Shown here: piece after piece, positions 1 to 12,495 of the stretch | Layout of the letters: each line of letters begins with the position of its first letter | Position numbering within the stretch: position 1 is the stretch's first letter | From: Myxocyprinus asiaticus | Lineage: Eukaryota > Chordata > Actinopteri > Cypriniformes > Catostomidae | DNA: 64,000 bases | Assembly (NCBI RefSeq): GCF_019703515.2 | Contig: NC_059372.1 | Coordinates: 24,092,931 to 24,156,930 of the forward strand | Reading direction: 5' to 3' | Program-made: the position numbers and the translations under genes | The notes under the pieces: generated by a model | What the model saw: only the letters and a program-made list of their open reading frames with translations | Told to the model about the DNA's origin: nothing | The model's database searches: none

Positions 1-214
1 GTATCATCAAATATTAACTGTGGCTCAGCTACAGCTCTGCTCCACTCTAAATGCATATTAGCCAATGCCAAAAGAGATCTGCACCGACATATCTGCATGT
101 CAAGGGTGAGCGCACATATTGGCCCAATCATTTAATAATTTAAGGACATTATGATCCAGACATTTTGGTCAAGAAAGACCATACAGTGATCACAGACCCC
201 ACAGATTTAGTATC

Positions 215-1595
215 AAGTAATTAATCACTTTATTCAAATCAATTGATATGTTGATAAAATATAACATGCAGTGCCGTGTAGAAGTGCAGTTTTTAAAGGC
301 ACTCCTTTCCTCTTTTTCTGTCTGATTTTAAAGGCATTGTTGAAAATATAAAAAGATGTGCATGTTGTGGCAAGTTTTGCTTAGCAAGTACATGCAACCC
401 TATACTGTAAAGGGACCGCAACTATAATATACAGTACATATATGTCAAAAGATATATATAGTAGATCATACATTTCAATGTTATTAAAATGCCTTTTGGA
501 TATAAAGAAATTAGTTTTAGAGACATCTTTGCATTAAGTGTGTACAGTATGTGCTTTGCTGGGGGAGGAAAAAAATCCCTTGTAAAAACACTTAACAGTA
601 CATTTGCCATTTTGGTCACTAGATAATAAATTGCTGTATCCTTGCTTCCCCTGAGCTACAGATCTTATTTCTGTTTAAATGAACACGGAACATCTGTGGC
701 AGCAATATGAAAACAGATTTGAGAGGCTCTCGAACAGAGAAAGCCTTACACCTAAAGTGCTGAGCTAAACCGGTAACACAACGTGTGTTTGTGTTGCATG
801 CTCTGTGGCTTATGTGCATGTGACCGCAGTCCCCGGTAATTCCTAAAAGGCACTTGGTCAAACAAGAAGGCTGAGTTTAGTTCACAGAAAACTGAAAATG
901 ATGTCATCATTTACTCACCCTCATGATGTTCCAAATCGAAATTTAGATTTTTTGTATTTTTTTCCCACTGTTTTTCCCAATGCCATTTCAATGAATGGGG
1001 ACTGATGATTTCAAACTTCCAAAAAGGATGCATAACACTATAAAAGTATCATAAAAGTTGTCCATTTGACTTGTGCGCTATATTCCAAGTCTTCTGAAGT
1101 CATACAATAGCCTTATGTAATGAACAGACCAAAATGTAAGTTGCTATTCACAGATAATTTTCCCCTCCAGAGAGCTGTAATCCGCCCCTACCAGATCAGT
1201 GAGTAAGTTGAACTCGAGAACCGGATCAGTCCAATTTGTGAATGAATTTATGATGCGTTTATAGTGCTTTTGCATCCTTTTTGAAGCTTGAAAGCACCAG
1301 TCCTCACTCTTTGTAACTGTATAGACAAAAACTACCAGTACATTCTTCAAAATATTGCCTTTTGTGTTACAAAGAAAATAAAAAGTCACACACATCTGGA
1401 ACGACACGAGGGTTTTTAAATGGCGACAGAACCCTATTTTGGGGTGAACTATTCCTTTTATGCTCTGGTACAACCTCTGAGCCACAGTAGAGAGCCAGAA
1501 AGAGCTTTCACCCTCTGTATCATCCAGCCTTTGTGCATTCCTGGAAGAGAACATCTCTTGGAAGTCAAAGAAATGCAGGAACATAGCAACAGCCC
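215..1595 (-). other. gpr157: Probable gpr157 3' UTR with a possible poly(A) signal
   Basis: Downstream of the gpr157 stop there is no other gene. An AATAAA on the minus strand at 229-234 could end the transcript. If so, the UTR carries a decayed MITE at 872-1460. A shorter UTR is equally possible. Confidence 0.3.
872..1460. mobile_element. Decayed MITE of the 'AGGGATAGTTCACCC' family
   Basis: Degenerate ends (tttagttcac at the left, gtgaactattccttt at the right) and the inner motif atcatttactcaccctcatg match the better copies at 8427 and 51686. It is non-coding. Confidence 0.6.
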
Positions 1596-1811
1596 TTAAT
1601 CCTCACTGTCCTCCAAGGTTTGGGGGCTGGGGTTCTCCTCAGTGTGTGTAGATGTATATGCAGTTGCCCTGTTCTGGAACAGTGATTCTGAGCTCCGGTG
1701 TCTGTCCCGACCTCTGCAGCACAGCAGAGCCACCAATCGTGATCTAATCGAGGGAGTGAGCAGCACAAACATGATGCAGTTCGCAGCTCCCTGAAAGGTG
1801 TTCCCAATCCC
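1596..1811 (-). CDS. gpr157: gpr157 exon 4 (TM7, C-terminal tail, stop)
   Basis: The acceptor is ctctgtag. The exon encodes GIGNTFQGAANCIMFVLLTP (the conserved TM7 stretch), then CC and a basic/Ser-rich tail, and ends at TAA 1596-1598. Confidence 0.94.
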   Translation of the reverse strand, partial: GIGNTFQGAANCIMFVLLTPSIRSRLVALLCCRGRDRHRSSESLFQNRATAYTSTHTEENPSPQTLEDSED

Positions 1812-4800
1812 CTACAGAGAAAAGAAAACACTTTATAAGGCTCATTGGGTTGACTTTGATGAAGTACACAAATAAACTACATCACACTTATGGCGGAGCA
1901 AGTGAATGGGACTAATTTAAGTTTATTGTGGGGTAACTAAGTGGAACTGTGGAATCGAGAAAGAGTCTCACACTCACATGCAAGGTCACCAGCACTGGGT
2001 TTTGCCTTGCAGGGGATTCAGCCAGCAAGAGCAGAAAGCGGATGGTACTCCACATGCGGAGCATTATGAAAATAATGGGGATGAGGGTGAGTTTCCTGTC
2101 TGCCATGGAGGACAATGAGTGAGAGACAGGACTGCTGGTCAGGATTGGACGGTACTCTGAGAGGGCTGCATGCTTTAAGACATAACACAGAATAAAACAA
2201 GCACAAAAGAGATCAGCATCCTTCAGTGTTAAATAAAGTGTCATGATAGGAATTTTCAAAGTTCAAAACCAAAAACTGATCCTGAATTTTTCATGCATGA
2301 GCTAGGAGATGCCTTTTTCATCACAATGAAATAGCATAACCGCACAACCCAACCACTAAACCATGTGGTTTCAAATGCAGTCATGTTGCCATCTGACGCA
2401 TGCACATAGACATGTCCTTAGAAAAGCCCTTATAATATAAGTCATGGTTAGACAGATTGACAATTCATTTGCTAAATGGATTGCTGTGGACTGTTGGCTA
2501 ATGATAGCTTGTTCAATTATATGGAAATAAACAATATTTTGCATTCTAAAGTAGAGCCCAACCGATATGGGATTTTTGAGACTGATACCGATTTTAGAGG
2601 GGGAAAATTCACCGATTACCGATATAGCACATTTTTGAGCTGGAATGAAACCAGAACCTTTCTATGTGTATTGTGTACCGATTTTGCGTCGATATGACTA
2701 CGCAAAGGTACTCAGAAGGCTGCATTCTTAAACAAATATTTTATCAAAGAATATTTGACATTATTATACATTGTCAACAAATTCTAGAAATGAACATTGA
2801 GAAAATAAAGAATAAATAAAAATAAAATAGCTAAATAAACATCAGTAGTACTGTTTAGTATCAGTCAAATGCTGACCATTAAAATAAAAAATAAATACAA
2901 ATAAAATAAATAGCTAAATGAACATCAGGGCCGGTTGCACCAGCTATACGTACGTTATAACTTAGCCTAGTTGTTGCGTAAATGGGCACTAAGTCACAAT
3001 TTACGCTCTACTAAATATTTAAGCGTTGCACCATTAAAATTATGTAGGACGTAACCTTACGTATAAACAAAATATTTACGCCTCCGACCAGGAGTAACTG
3101 ATGGAATAAAAAAGCAGACTCACTTAATGACATCAATGAGCTCATGTTTTGGCTGACAGGCTTCAGTCCTTTCGACATATAAGATGGTGTTGGCATTTAC
3201 ACTCATTTACATTTACAAGAGAGAGAGAGAGAAAAAAAAAATAAACTTACTTTTAAGCGGCTCTTCAGCATGAAACCGTTCCAACGGTACCATTTTTAGG
3301 GTGCGTCGCCCGGTGTCAAGTTTCAACACATTCAAAATATATACAGTATATAGGATATTAAAATGAATAAATGTCTATTTTTCCAGCCTGTTGTATTAGT
3401 ATTTATCACCCCTCGTTTATTTTAGATACAGTTCCTATATATTATTAATTACACAGGGCAAATATACTATTTATTAAATCTACTTTTATTACGTATTGTA
3501 TATAATGTATGGAAAACCAGACTTTTAAATATTACATTTTATAAATGCAATGACTGGAATTGTTCGGTTGAAGGGGGTACCAAACAGTGAATCCTGAATA
3601 AAACAGTTTGGTGAATACATGTTTACACATTAGCTTCCACTCAGCTGACAACAATGAAAGTAGCTACGTGGTTAGCTAGTTAGCTATAAGCTTGTTGCCA
3701 TGGAGAGTAAAAGATGGACTTTATTTACTTTCCAGCATTGTGTCTCACAAACTAGGTAACAACATAGCCTGAAATCAACTGCAAAAAGATGCTCTGATGT
3801 TTTCCCTTTCAATATGCTACATTACTGACTGCACTGACAAACTATAGCTGGCTAACAGCAAACAGATGTGATAAACATGAGTGACATGGTTGTCAGGGAC
3901 AGGGTTAACGTTATATTAGTTATATAAAATGATGGGGTCATTTTTTATTAACTTTCCAGTATGTATTTCACAAACTAGTTAGCAATTTAACGAGAAGAGA
4001 CCGCTCAATTCCACACCGTTTAACTCCGCCCTGTCTGCAGAGCCACCGTCAGCTCTGTAAACAATGGAGTCGCAGCGCTCTCTACTGGACAAACTACGCT
4101 ATGACACCAATTCTAAAGCATTGTTTTCTGCATTATATGTTCTGAAAAAAAGTTTTCATATCGGCGCATATTGGTAAAATATACGCCGATACCGATATAT
4201 CAGTGAAAGGCTAATATCATCGGCTGACCGATATATTGGTCAGGCACTATTCTAAAGCAACTTTTTGTATTGCTTAATCAACGCTTTAATTGTCTGCCAC
4301 AATAATGTAATGCATATTTTAATTATCTGAACTTTTATATTTATTATATTCTGAATTTAATTATATTCGAATTTTAAAGACGTTACTTCTGGTAGGGGGA
4401 TAAAACGTACAAGACATCTCGAGACACCCACGTTCTGTTTTATTCATTGCACTGCGTCTGTTTTAGTCCAAATATGTAAGTCAACTTCACTGCCTGGCAC
4501 ACATTCAAAATTCTAATGCTCATTTTAGCATTCAAATGTGCATTTTTATCTTAAAATCGACAAATATTCGAATTTCACATTTTAATTTGACAGACTTAAT
4601 ATACTGTATAAAGCACATTTTCAGCAAAATGTGCAAAATCTGTGATTAATCACGATTAACTTTGAAAAAGGATGCGATAATCCAGATTTAATATTTTAAT
4701 CGACTGACAGCACTAATATATATACAGATATATACTATACATATATCAATTAAAATATTAAATCGCATCAGGATTATCGCATCCTTTTTCAAAGTTAATC

Positions 4801-7632
4801 GTGATTAACAGAGAGAGGGAAAGTGAATGAGAGAACAAGTTGGTAATTCTTAAAGAAAAGTGAAGTTAGTGAGTCCCTAAATGTCACCTAAATATCCTGC
4901 CTAAATCTACTTTTGTCTTCCACATAAAACAAAGTCTTCCAGGTTTGGAACAATATGAGGGTCAGTCAATGATGAAATAATTTTTATTTCTAAAATGAAA
5001 ATTCTCTCATTATTCACTCACTTTCATGCCATCTCAGATGTGAATGACTTTCTTTGTTCTGCTGAACACAAAGATTTTTAGAAGAATATTTCAGCTCTGT
5101 AGGTCCTCACAATGCAAGTGAATTGGTACCAAAATTCTGAAGCTCCAAATGCACATTAAGACAGCATAAAAGTAATCCATAAAACTCAAGTGGTTAAATC
5201 AATCTCTTCAGAAGCGATGTGATAAGTATGGGTGAGAAACAGATCAATATTTATGTAAAACGCTGCATCCGAATAGCCATACTTCTCTACTATATAGTAT
5301 ACCAAAGGCAGTATGCCAATGGAGTAGTATGTCCAAATCAACAGTATTCAAGAAGCAGTAAGCGAGAAGTACCCGGATGACCTACTATTTCTGGTGAGAT
5401 TCTAAAGTACGGATCGACTGAACACTTAACGATCCCATAATCCCTCGGGAGCTGAGGGGACGTCACGTTCAAAACACTGGATTTAAAGGAACAGCGTTGA
5501 ATCATGAATTCGACGGCTTTTCTCAACTGTAAGTGCTTTATACCAAGATAATTGTTCCTTGTGCTTAAATGGCACTTGTTTAACAAAACCAGAACAGATA
5601 GTTTTCGCAGTTGTTGTTATTACACCATATATTAGGGTCATGAGATGATGCCAATGACCTGGATGAAGTATGTCCGAAATCTATTCATACTACTCGCATG
5701 CCTACCTAAATGACTGTACTGTTTTGCTGGCAGATAAGTGCGTCCTTCATCAAATACAGTACATACTGTGACAGTACGCTGTTTTGGATGCAGCTTAAAG
5801 GTGCTGTAAGCATTTTTTTTTTCATGGAAAGGAACACAAAAATTTTTTCTACTCCCTGAGAGATATTGCTGAAATAAGTGTTGTAAGATATCTCACCTGT
5901 CTCTGTGACAACTCTAGACTCTGTGAACAGCTAACAAAAATGCGTCCGAGGACCTCAGGCAATGGCGCTTTCGACCTGTCAATCATTTTGCACGTTATCA
6001 TAGTGTTGTAGTTGTGAATTATTGAGGCTTACTGCCATTTTTAAGCAATGTTGTTCATAACAGTTGTCAACTGAGGGCGCTATTTTGCTTCTGTTGTTTT
6101 TAACAACCCTTTCTTCATGACATAGGTCTCAATAAAGCTCATTTGGTATCTTTGGAGTGCAGGGATTTTGGAAAGAGGGGGCGTAGCTAATCCAACGGCT
6201 CAGTCTTGTGGACGTAGAATGGCTAAAATCACTTACAGCACCTTTAAGTCAATCTCCACTTTCTTCTTCTTTTGCTTTTGGCGATTCACATTCTTCGTGC
6301 ATATTGCCACCTGTTGGGCAGGTAGGAGGATTTATAGTAAGAATTGACTTAAATATTGATCTGTTTCTCACCCACACCTATCATATCTCTTCTGAAGACA
6401 TGGATTGGATTTAACCACTGGAGTCTTATGGATTACTTTTATACTGCCTTTATGTGCATTTTGGAGCTTCAACATTTTGGTACCAATTCACTTGCATTGT
6501 GAGGACCTACAAAGCTGAAATATTCTTCTAAGAATCTTTGTTTGTGCAACAGAGAAAGAAAGTCATGCACATCTTGGATGGCATGAGGGTGAGTAAATGA
6601 TGAGAGAATTTTCATTTTTGGGTGAACTATCCCTTTAAGCTGCCTTTGATGAGCTGCAGTGGACTTACTGCTTTTCGAATATGTATCTTAATAAGGATGT
6701 ACAGGACTGGCAGTGTGACATAGGCAATGAACTCCCAGATCTTTCCTGTGAGCAGCATCCACAGCACATGGTCTTCAGCTTGGATATTAACCCAGCACCA
6801 GCCTACAGACACTTCAGAGGCATCATAGCCGATCTTCTGCAGGGAGAGGGCTGCCACAGTGATGGCGAAAGGAACACCCCAGCTGACACAAACAACAAAT
6901 CACATGAACAGGCATGTGTTTGGGTGCACTTTTACAGTTATACAGTAAGCTAAGAGAACCATATCAAGATTCAGACTACTTTTATCACACAGATTCTTTC
7001 TTATAGTCTTTGTCTTTATGTCTAAAATACTTTATGAAGCCAAAATATTACACCTAAAGCTAGGGAGAAAACATAACCTGCTGTAAATGATCTGTAAATC
7101 AGGAAATGCAAATGTAAATGAAGAACACTCAAATTAACAGATGGTAAATGCTGAAATATGGTATAACAATTATTTAAATTGACTCTAAAGCAAAAGTGGA
7201 AGGTATTTAGCCCCTCCTGCCAGAGGAAAAAATGCTTTTAAGACGAAGAGTTTACCTGATAAGATGAGAATACAACACCAAGTTATCGGCCTGCCTCTGG
7301 CTGGACTTTACAATGAAAATGTACAAGTAAATGGCAATAGCCACAGTCCAGAAGAACGAGCTTGTGTTCGCGAATGTGGAAATTGCACCTTGCGTAATGC
7401 AGTCCACAGAACCAGAGTGGAAATCCCTCCAAACCCCATACGAGTACGAGAGGGCAGACAACAGGTCAGCGATAGACAGATACACGAGCAGTTTACGCGG
7501 TGTAGTTCTCAGATCGCGCCAACTTACATACGTGCATATGATTAAAAGTGAACCAAAAAATGAAAGTACACACGACATTAAGATAACAACCTTTTCGTAA
7601 ACATACACCTCGGTTTGATTCGTCTCGGCCAT
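1596..7632 (-). CDS. gpr157: gpr157, G protein-coupled receptor 157 (4 coding exons, complete)
   Basis: This gene encodes an orphan seven-transmembrane receptor of the plasma/ciliary membrane; the mammalian family member signals through Gq. The coding exons are 7256-7632, 6669-6882, 1978-2172 and 1596-1811, together 1002 nt or 333 residues plus stop, close to the human length. I see TM1 at residues 15-37, TM2 at 47-68, TM3 at 81-108, TM4 at 127-141, TM5 at 174-191, TM6 at about 225-247 and TM7 at about 256-283. Cys78 and Cys155 probably form the usual extracellular disulphide, and N5-Q-T is an N-glycosylation sequon. Diagnostic stretches include STFANTSSFFWTVAIA, GYDASEVSVGWCW and ALSEYRPIL. 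The tail after TM7 is short, with CC at its start and Ser-rich. The start at 7632 gives an N-terminus of normal length. Intron 2 (4.5 kb) is swollen by transposons. Identification rests on remembered family similarity and I am very sure of it. Confidence 0.96.
1978..2172 (-). CDS. gpr157: gpr157 exon 3 (intracellular loop 3, TM6)
   Basis: The exon is 195 nt, phase 0 at both ends. The acceptor is tcttaaag and the donor gtgagtg follows the codon CAT. It encodes residues 198-262, beginning HAALSEYRPIL and containing the TM6 segment LTLIPIIFIMLRMW. Confidence 0.94.
2552..4249. mobile_element. hAT-like DNA element with exact 8-bp target duplication
   Basis: The ends TAGAGCCCAACCGATAT and, reversed, TAGTGCCTGACCAATAT form imperfect terminal inverted repeats. 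They are flanked on both sides by TTCTAAAG (2544-2551 and 4250-4257). An 8-bp duplication is the hAT hallmark. Many 'accgatat' repeats lie near both ends. No transposase frame is visible. The interior carries other repeat pieces, including a 'gggccggttgcacca' unit near 2927. It lies in gpr157 intron 2. Confidence 0.75.
4646..4808. repeat. Fold-back inverted repeat (long hairpin)
   Basis: Arms 4646-4703 and 4746-4808 are near-perfect inverted copies sharing ttaatcacgattaacttt and ggatgcgataatcc. They are separated by about 40 bp of TA-rich spacer. The unit belongs to a widespread fish MITE type ('cgattaatcgtgatt'). It lies in gpr157 intron 2. Confidence 0.8.
5262..5794. mobile_element. MITE with GCTGCATCC inverted ends
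   Basis: It starts GCTGCATCCGAATAGC and ends ggatgcagc, an inverted copy. There is no coding capacity. It is inserted in the larger MITE. Confidence 0.6.
5799..6243. mobile_element. MITE with AGGTGCTGTAAG ends and TTAA target duplication
   Basis: The ends AGGTGCTGTAAGC and, reversed, AGGTGCTGTAAGT are flanked by TTAA at 5795-5798 and 6244-6247. TTAA duplications are used by piggyBac- and Kolobok-type transposases; which one moved this is unknown. Confidence 0.78.
6669..6882 (-). CDS. gpr157: gpr157 exon 2 (TM4, extracellular loop 2, TM5)
   Basis: The acceptor is tttgtgtcag and the donor is gtaagt, directly after the Ala197 codon GCA. The exon encodes WGVPFAITVAALSLQKIGYD onward, through TM5. 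Confidence 0.95.
7256..7632 (-). CDS. gpr157: gpr157 exon 1 (start codon, TM1-TM3)
   Basis: The exon encodes residues 1-125 and two bases of codon 126. It begins with ATG at 7632-7630 (MAETNQTEV) and ends ATCAG before the donor gtaaac. Phase-2 joining to exon 2 gives Ser126-Trp127. Confidence 0.95.
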
Positions 7633-7639
7633 AGTTTTC

Positions 7640-8422
7640 CAGTTTATTGAATTTAAGTCTACCAGCCAGCGCCTCGTTTAGGTGTTTGTCAATGTCGAGT
7701 CTTTTTTAAAGTAGCAATTCAAATCTACAAGTATGGCATCCACCGAGATTTACAGTCCGTTTCCACTGACGAAGCATTCCCCCGCAAAAACCAGACGGAC
7801 TTTAAGATCCAGCAGCGTAAGAGGCTTTAATTCAGGCAGCCCAACAGCTTCTTCGGAACTAAAGAGGCAGTGAAATAATGTCTCGACAATAACAACATGG
7901 AATCAATTCTTTCTTGTGCCCATAACTAACTCTTATCGTAACTATTTATTCTCCTTATAAAACAGTCGTCTTTATGAAAATCGTAACCCAACCCTATTAC
8001 TTAGCACTAGGTTGGCAAACTCAGATTTCTTCTTGGGTACTTGCTTTAACAGTTTTAACAAGGTGAAGTCATTGCCACACACCGCCTGAGGGCAAAGATT
8101 TGAATCGAACGTTATTCATTGTCCACCAAACGTCATTCTTCCGGTAATACCCTTCTGGAACTTGTAAACATTTTAAGCAACTACAACATTCCGAATGGAA
8201 CTATGCGCAAACATCTATGCGGCATGAATATGTCTCCAATTGTTGACATTTAAATACTACTGCAATCACTGTAATACGCCATCAGATGGCGTAATGTGAA
8301 CTGCCATTAAACGTCAAGGTCTTGGCCACTTACCAATCTTATCCACAAACGTATTTTTACATTTTCAAACCAATAAATCCATCCTTCCGCCTATCTATCT
8401 ATCTATCTATATATCTATCTAT
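7640..8422. other. gpr157 upstream region
   Basis: This should hold the 5' UTR and promoter of gpr157, which reads leftwards. I see no TATA box and no further exon. A tetranucleotide (ATCT)n run sits at 8392-8422. Confidence 0.4.
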
Positions 8423-8426
8423 TTAA

Positions 8427-9057
8427 AGGGATAGTTCACCCAAAAATGAAAATTCTCTCATCATTTTCTCACCCTCATGCAATCCCAGATGCGTATGACT
8501 TTTTTATTTTTAAAATAATATCTCAGTGAATGGTGAATGGTGGCCAGAACGTTGAAGCTCCAAAAAGCATATAAATGCAGCATAAAAGTAATCCATAAGA
8601 TTCCAGTGGTTAAATCCATATCTTCAGAAGCAATATGATAGGTGTGGGTGAGACAGATCAATGTTTAAGTCCTTTTTTACTTTCACATTCTTCTTCTTTT
8701 GTTTTTGGCAATTCACATTCTTCGTGTATATCGCCACCTACTAGGCAGGGAGGAGAATTTATAGTAAAAAAGGACTTAAATATTGATATTTTTCTCACCC
8801 ACACTTATCATATCACTGCTGAAGACATGTATTTAACCACTGGATTCTTATGGATTACTTCTGTGCTGCCTTTATGTGCTTTTTGGAGCTTCAGAGTTCT
8901 GGCCACCATTCACTTGGATTGTATGGACCAACAAAGCTGAGATATTCTTCTAAAAATCTTCGTTTGTGTTCCACAGAAGAAAGTCATACATATATATGTG
9001 AGATCTGCATGAGGGTGAGTAAATGAGAGAATTTTCATTTTTGGGTAAACTATCCCT
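8427..9057. mobile_element. 'AGGGATAGTTCACCC' MITE, well preserved, TTAA-flanked
   Basis: Both ends are clear (agggatagttcaccc at the left; the inverted copy near 9040-9057) and TTAA lies at 8423-8426 and 9058-9061. The inner halves are themselves roughly inverted copies of each other, around a 'gccacctactaggcaggg' core. Confidence 0.85.
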
Positions 9058-9168
9058 TTAATAGATGAGGATCAGCTAATTGGTCTGATATTTTTTTAGG
9101 CATCATAAGTTACAATGTCAAAACTAAAACTTTTCATACAAAATATTCATTACATTTTTATTAATTAA

Positions 9169-9170
<2 letters not shown>

Positions 9171-9219
<49 letters not shown>
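9171..9219. repeat. (TA)n microsatellite
   Basis: About 24 uninterrupted TA units. Confidence 0.95.
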
Positions 9220-9222
<3 letters not shown>

Positions 9223-9245
9223 ATTTTTTTTCATACATTTCTTTC

Positions 9246-10499
9246 TACACTGAAAAAAATGGAAAGCAGCTCTATTGAATATATAAAGCAGTACACTTAA
9301 AATCAACCTAATACATTTATGTTTGAGATGAGAACATAATTATATTGTGTAAAGTCAAAGTAAAATTCAACAGTCATAAAAAAGTGATATGATTACATTG
9401 ATATGAAATTATCAAATTGATTCGGACTTCTAACGGAGTGTTCACTCAACATGATTTTTACTGCTTTCTCAATTTACTTAATTAAATTGAGTTAATCCAA
9501 CAATTCTTTAGTATTTGGTCTCAATTTAATTTCATTGTGTACAATCCAACTATGTTTACTTAATCCAATTGTGTTGGGACTATGTGAAAAAGATTGGTTG
9601 CATCAAAGTATTTCTGAAACGGGACAGGGGATTTACATTTCCCAGCATGCTTTGCATGAGACTGGATTGGGAGAGTAAAGTTTGAAATTAAGTGTTATTT
9701 TAAGGTATTTCTAACCAAAATGAAAGAAGTAGGAGACTTGTTAGTGTTTAATGTTCTGAAATTCACATTTTTAATTAAATAGCTGTACATACCCCTACCT
9801 TGCACATACATTACCTCTTGCACATGTACATATGCCATTCTGTTATATGTCCTATTATTTGTATGTCTATTTATACTCTTACCTTGTTTTATATTCTGTA
9901 TTCTGTATATCACTGTAACGTTCTATGTGCACTTGTTTCTCCTATCACCAAAAAAAATATATATATATATATATATCCTTGTGTACATGAGGACACTTTT
10001 CAATAAAGCTCATTCTGATTCTGATTTAGATTCTGATGGGATTTTGAAAAGTTTCTGTCATGGTGGATATTTTACGGAGGTTACCATTGTGGAGAAGAGT
10101 GAAGCTAATGGTTAGGTCAGGGATGGGTGATTTACAACATTGTACTTTGCTGAACAATTTGTGTTTATTGATTCTGTCATGAAACAAAGACTGAAGGATC
10201 ATCAGAATACAGACTGATTGAAGATCAGTAGACTCTCAACAGCACCATCCTTGTCATACTGAACAAAAATATATCTATAATATGCTATTGTATATTGTTA
10301 CTAGCTAGCAGCAAGCTGTTAAATTAAGGAGTAATTTGGACAGATCTAATTTAAGTGAGATTAACTTAATTCCTTTGGGTTTATGCAACACAAAACATTT
10401 AAGTAGAGCCTACATTTTCATTTTATATTAAGGAAACAAATTTTCATTATGTGGAACCAATATCCATAACTGAATTAATTGAATAATTTTTCAGTGTAT
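9246..10499. mobile_element. Possible element with TACACTGAAAAA ends
   Basis: TACACTGAAAAA at the left and its inverted copy (ttttcagtgta) at the right could bound an old DNA transposon. A LINE tail lies inside. The boundaries are tentative. Confidence 0.4.
9785..10036 (+). mobile_element. LINE 3' tail
   Basis: The stretch ends in caataaagctcattctgatt followed by degenerate (TTCTGA) units, a tail type seen on 5'-truncated non-LTR retrotransposons of fish. No reverse transcriptase frame is left. Confidence 0.5.
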
Positions 10500-11265
10500 A
10501 CAAATAATACATGAGGTTCAGCTAATTGGTCTGATCAGATTAAAGTTATACAATATTACCGATGTTAACCTACTGAGCCTCAAAATTTTAATTTCTCCTG
10601 GCTGCTGGGCTTGTACAGTATTTGTGCTTTGAGTCAATCCTGAAGTAGGCCATAGTTATAAAACAAGGGAGACAAAAATCCTAGGCTATCATGTTACCTT
10701 TGTGGTGAGAAACTTATTTTAGAGTTTTTGATAAACAACCATAACTTATCAAGCTTAACATTAATGAGGCCATGTGTCTACATTAACCTCAAAATATCAA
10801 TTTTTGGAGCTGTCTTACTGGACTTTTTGGATTGAGATGGCATTTGTTTGAAAAAAAATAAAAAATAAAATAAAAACAATATTATCCAGTGAGGAGAGTT
10901 TTTTTTTTTTTTTTGGTCCATTTTTCAGGCCAAGATAAATTTTTGGAGAACATAACTCCTTTTATCAAACTGTCACCAATGGCACAACACTGTGCCTAAG
11001 ATCACTGAAAACTGCAGCATTGTGTTTCAATGCGGTACATCATTTAATTTCAGGGAGAGAGGAAGAAAGTGGAGGGAAAAAAAAAATCAATGCTTTCTCT
11101 TGTTCCTCTGTTAAAGGCAATTTTCTTCTCAGCACCTTTTTGAGCTGTACGTCCAGGAAATTTTGCAGAGAGATTTTCATGCCCATTTGCATCCCTGAAG
11201 AGTCTCATTACTCTATATAAGTGTTACAGTGCAAGAAGGGGTCTTTTTTTCTTGGATCTATGCTC
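10500..11265. other. Intergenic, no feature recognised
   Basis: A+T-rich unique-looking DNA with homopolymer runs (T at 10901-10914). No exon-like reading frame stands out. Confidence 0.4.
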
Positions 11266-11269
11266 TTAA

Positions 11270-11757
11270 AGGGATAAATTACACCAAAAATAAAAATTCT
11301 GTCAATATTTATGTATCATGTCCTTTTAAACCTCTGTAACTTTCTTCTTTTTTCAACTCCATACAATTAAAGTAAATGGTGACTGAGGCTGTCAGTCTCT
11401 AACATTGTGCCTAACATCTCCACTTTCACTTACAAAATGTGTAAGAAAGTGAAAGTGGAGATTTGTAGTAAAAAAGGATTTAAATATTGATCTGTTTCTC
11501 ACTCACACCTATCATATCGCTTCTGAAGACATAGATTTAACCACTGGAGTCATATGGATTGGCATTTATGTCATTTTTGGAGCTTCAAAGTTCTGGCCAC
11601 TGTTCACTTGCATTGTGAGGACCAACAGTGCTGAGATTCTTCTTCTAAAAATCTTAATTTGTGTTCAGCAAAAGAAAGACACACATCTGGACAATACACA
11701 AATGGCATAAGGGTGAGTAAATGATGAGAGAATTTCATTTTTGGGTGATCTATGCCT
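11270..11757. mobile_element. Decayed 'AGGGATAGTTCACCC'-type MITE, TTAA-flanked
   Basis: The left end agggataaattacacc and right end gggtgatctatgcct are flanked by TTAA (11266-11269, 11758-11761). The right half matches the family at 8427; the left half is rearranged. Confidence 0.65.
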
Positions 11758-11761
11758 TTAA

Positions 11762-12457
11762 TAAGTAATTAAATGGAAACCTAAATTATGCAAGTAATGT
11801 GTAAAGATACAACCTAAAAGTTGTAATGTGTGAACATAAAGACAAGGCCTTTGGCAGACGGCATTCTTATAGTTGAAATGTGAAGAGTGGCTGGTATATT
11901 TTATTGTATTATATGTTGCGTAATCTGATGTAGAGTAGATTTGAGTACATATAACATTTAGAGCAAGGTACCAGGGACCAAATAAAAACATGTGTTTTGC
12001 ATTCTGATATGTGAGTGCCTGTGAGGATCAGAAGGTCTGGTTAACAAGGCAAGTTCAGTTTTGATCTTGTTATCAGAGATAATACATGTAAATGCAACTC
12101 TTGAGCCACTGACATAATACAATCCAGACTCAGAGATAAGTTAGAATAAAATTCAGAATACTTTGACTATGTCTGGGTTATTAATCACACAACTGACACA
12201 ATGCGAAATGTTTGAATGGAATTTGCTGCATAACTGCAAGGAAAATTGTGCATGAAAAATGTGATTAACAGTGAAGCTTTCAAAACGTTTTCTTGCTGTT
12301 TGATGATCAACAATTGAAACTCAACACTAATGCAGTCCTCTGAAAATGAAGCTTGACTTTAATACACACAATACATACAGATTGCTTTAAACATACTACT
12401 AAACATATGCCACAAATAGAGAAATGTAAAAAAATGATGACCCTTTCAAACTAAATT

Positions 12458-12495
<38 letters not shown>

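Larger units (their letters stand above)
4984..6640. mobile_element. 'AGGGATAGTTCACCC' MITE split by two younger MITEs
   Basis: The left arm (about 4984-5261) and right arm (6248-6640) are the two halves seen joined in other copies. The right end gtgaactatccctttaa is intact. The gap holds elements 5262-5794 and 5799-6243. Confidence 0.7.

Noticed and set aside
7264..7600. Plus-strand frames of 89-93 codons
   Set aside because: They are the antisense of gpr157 exon 1.
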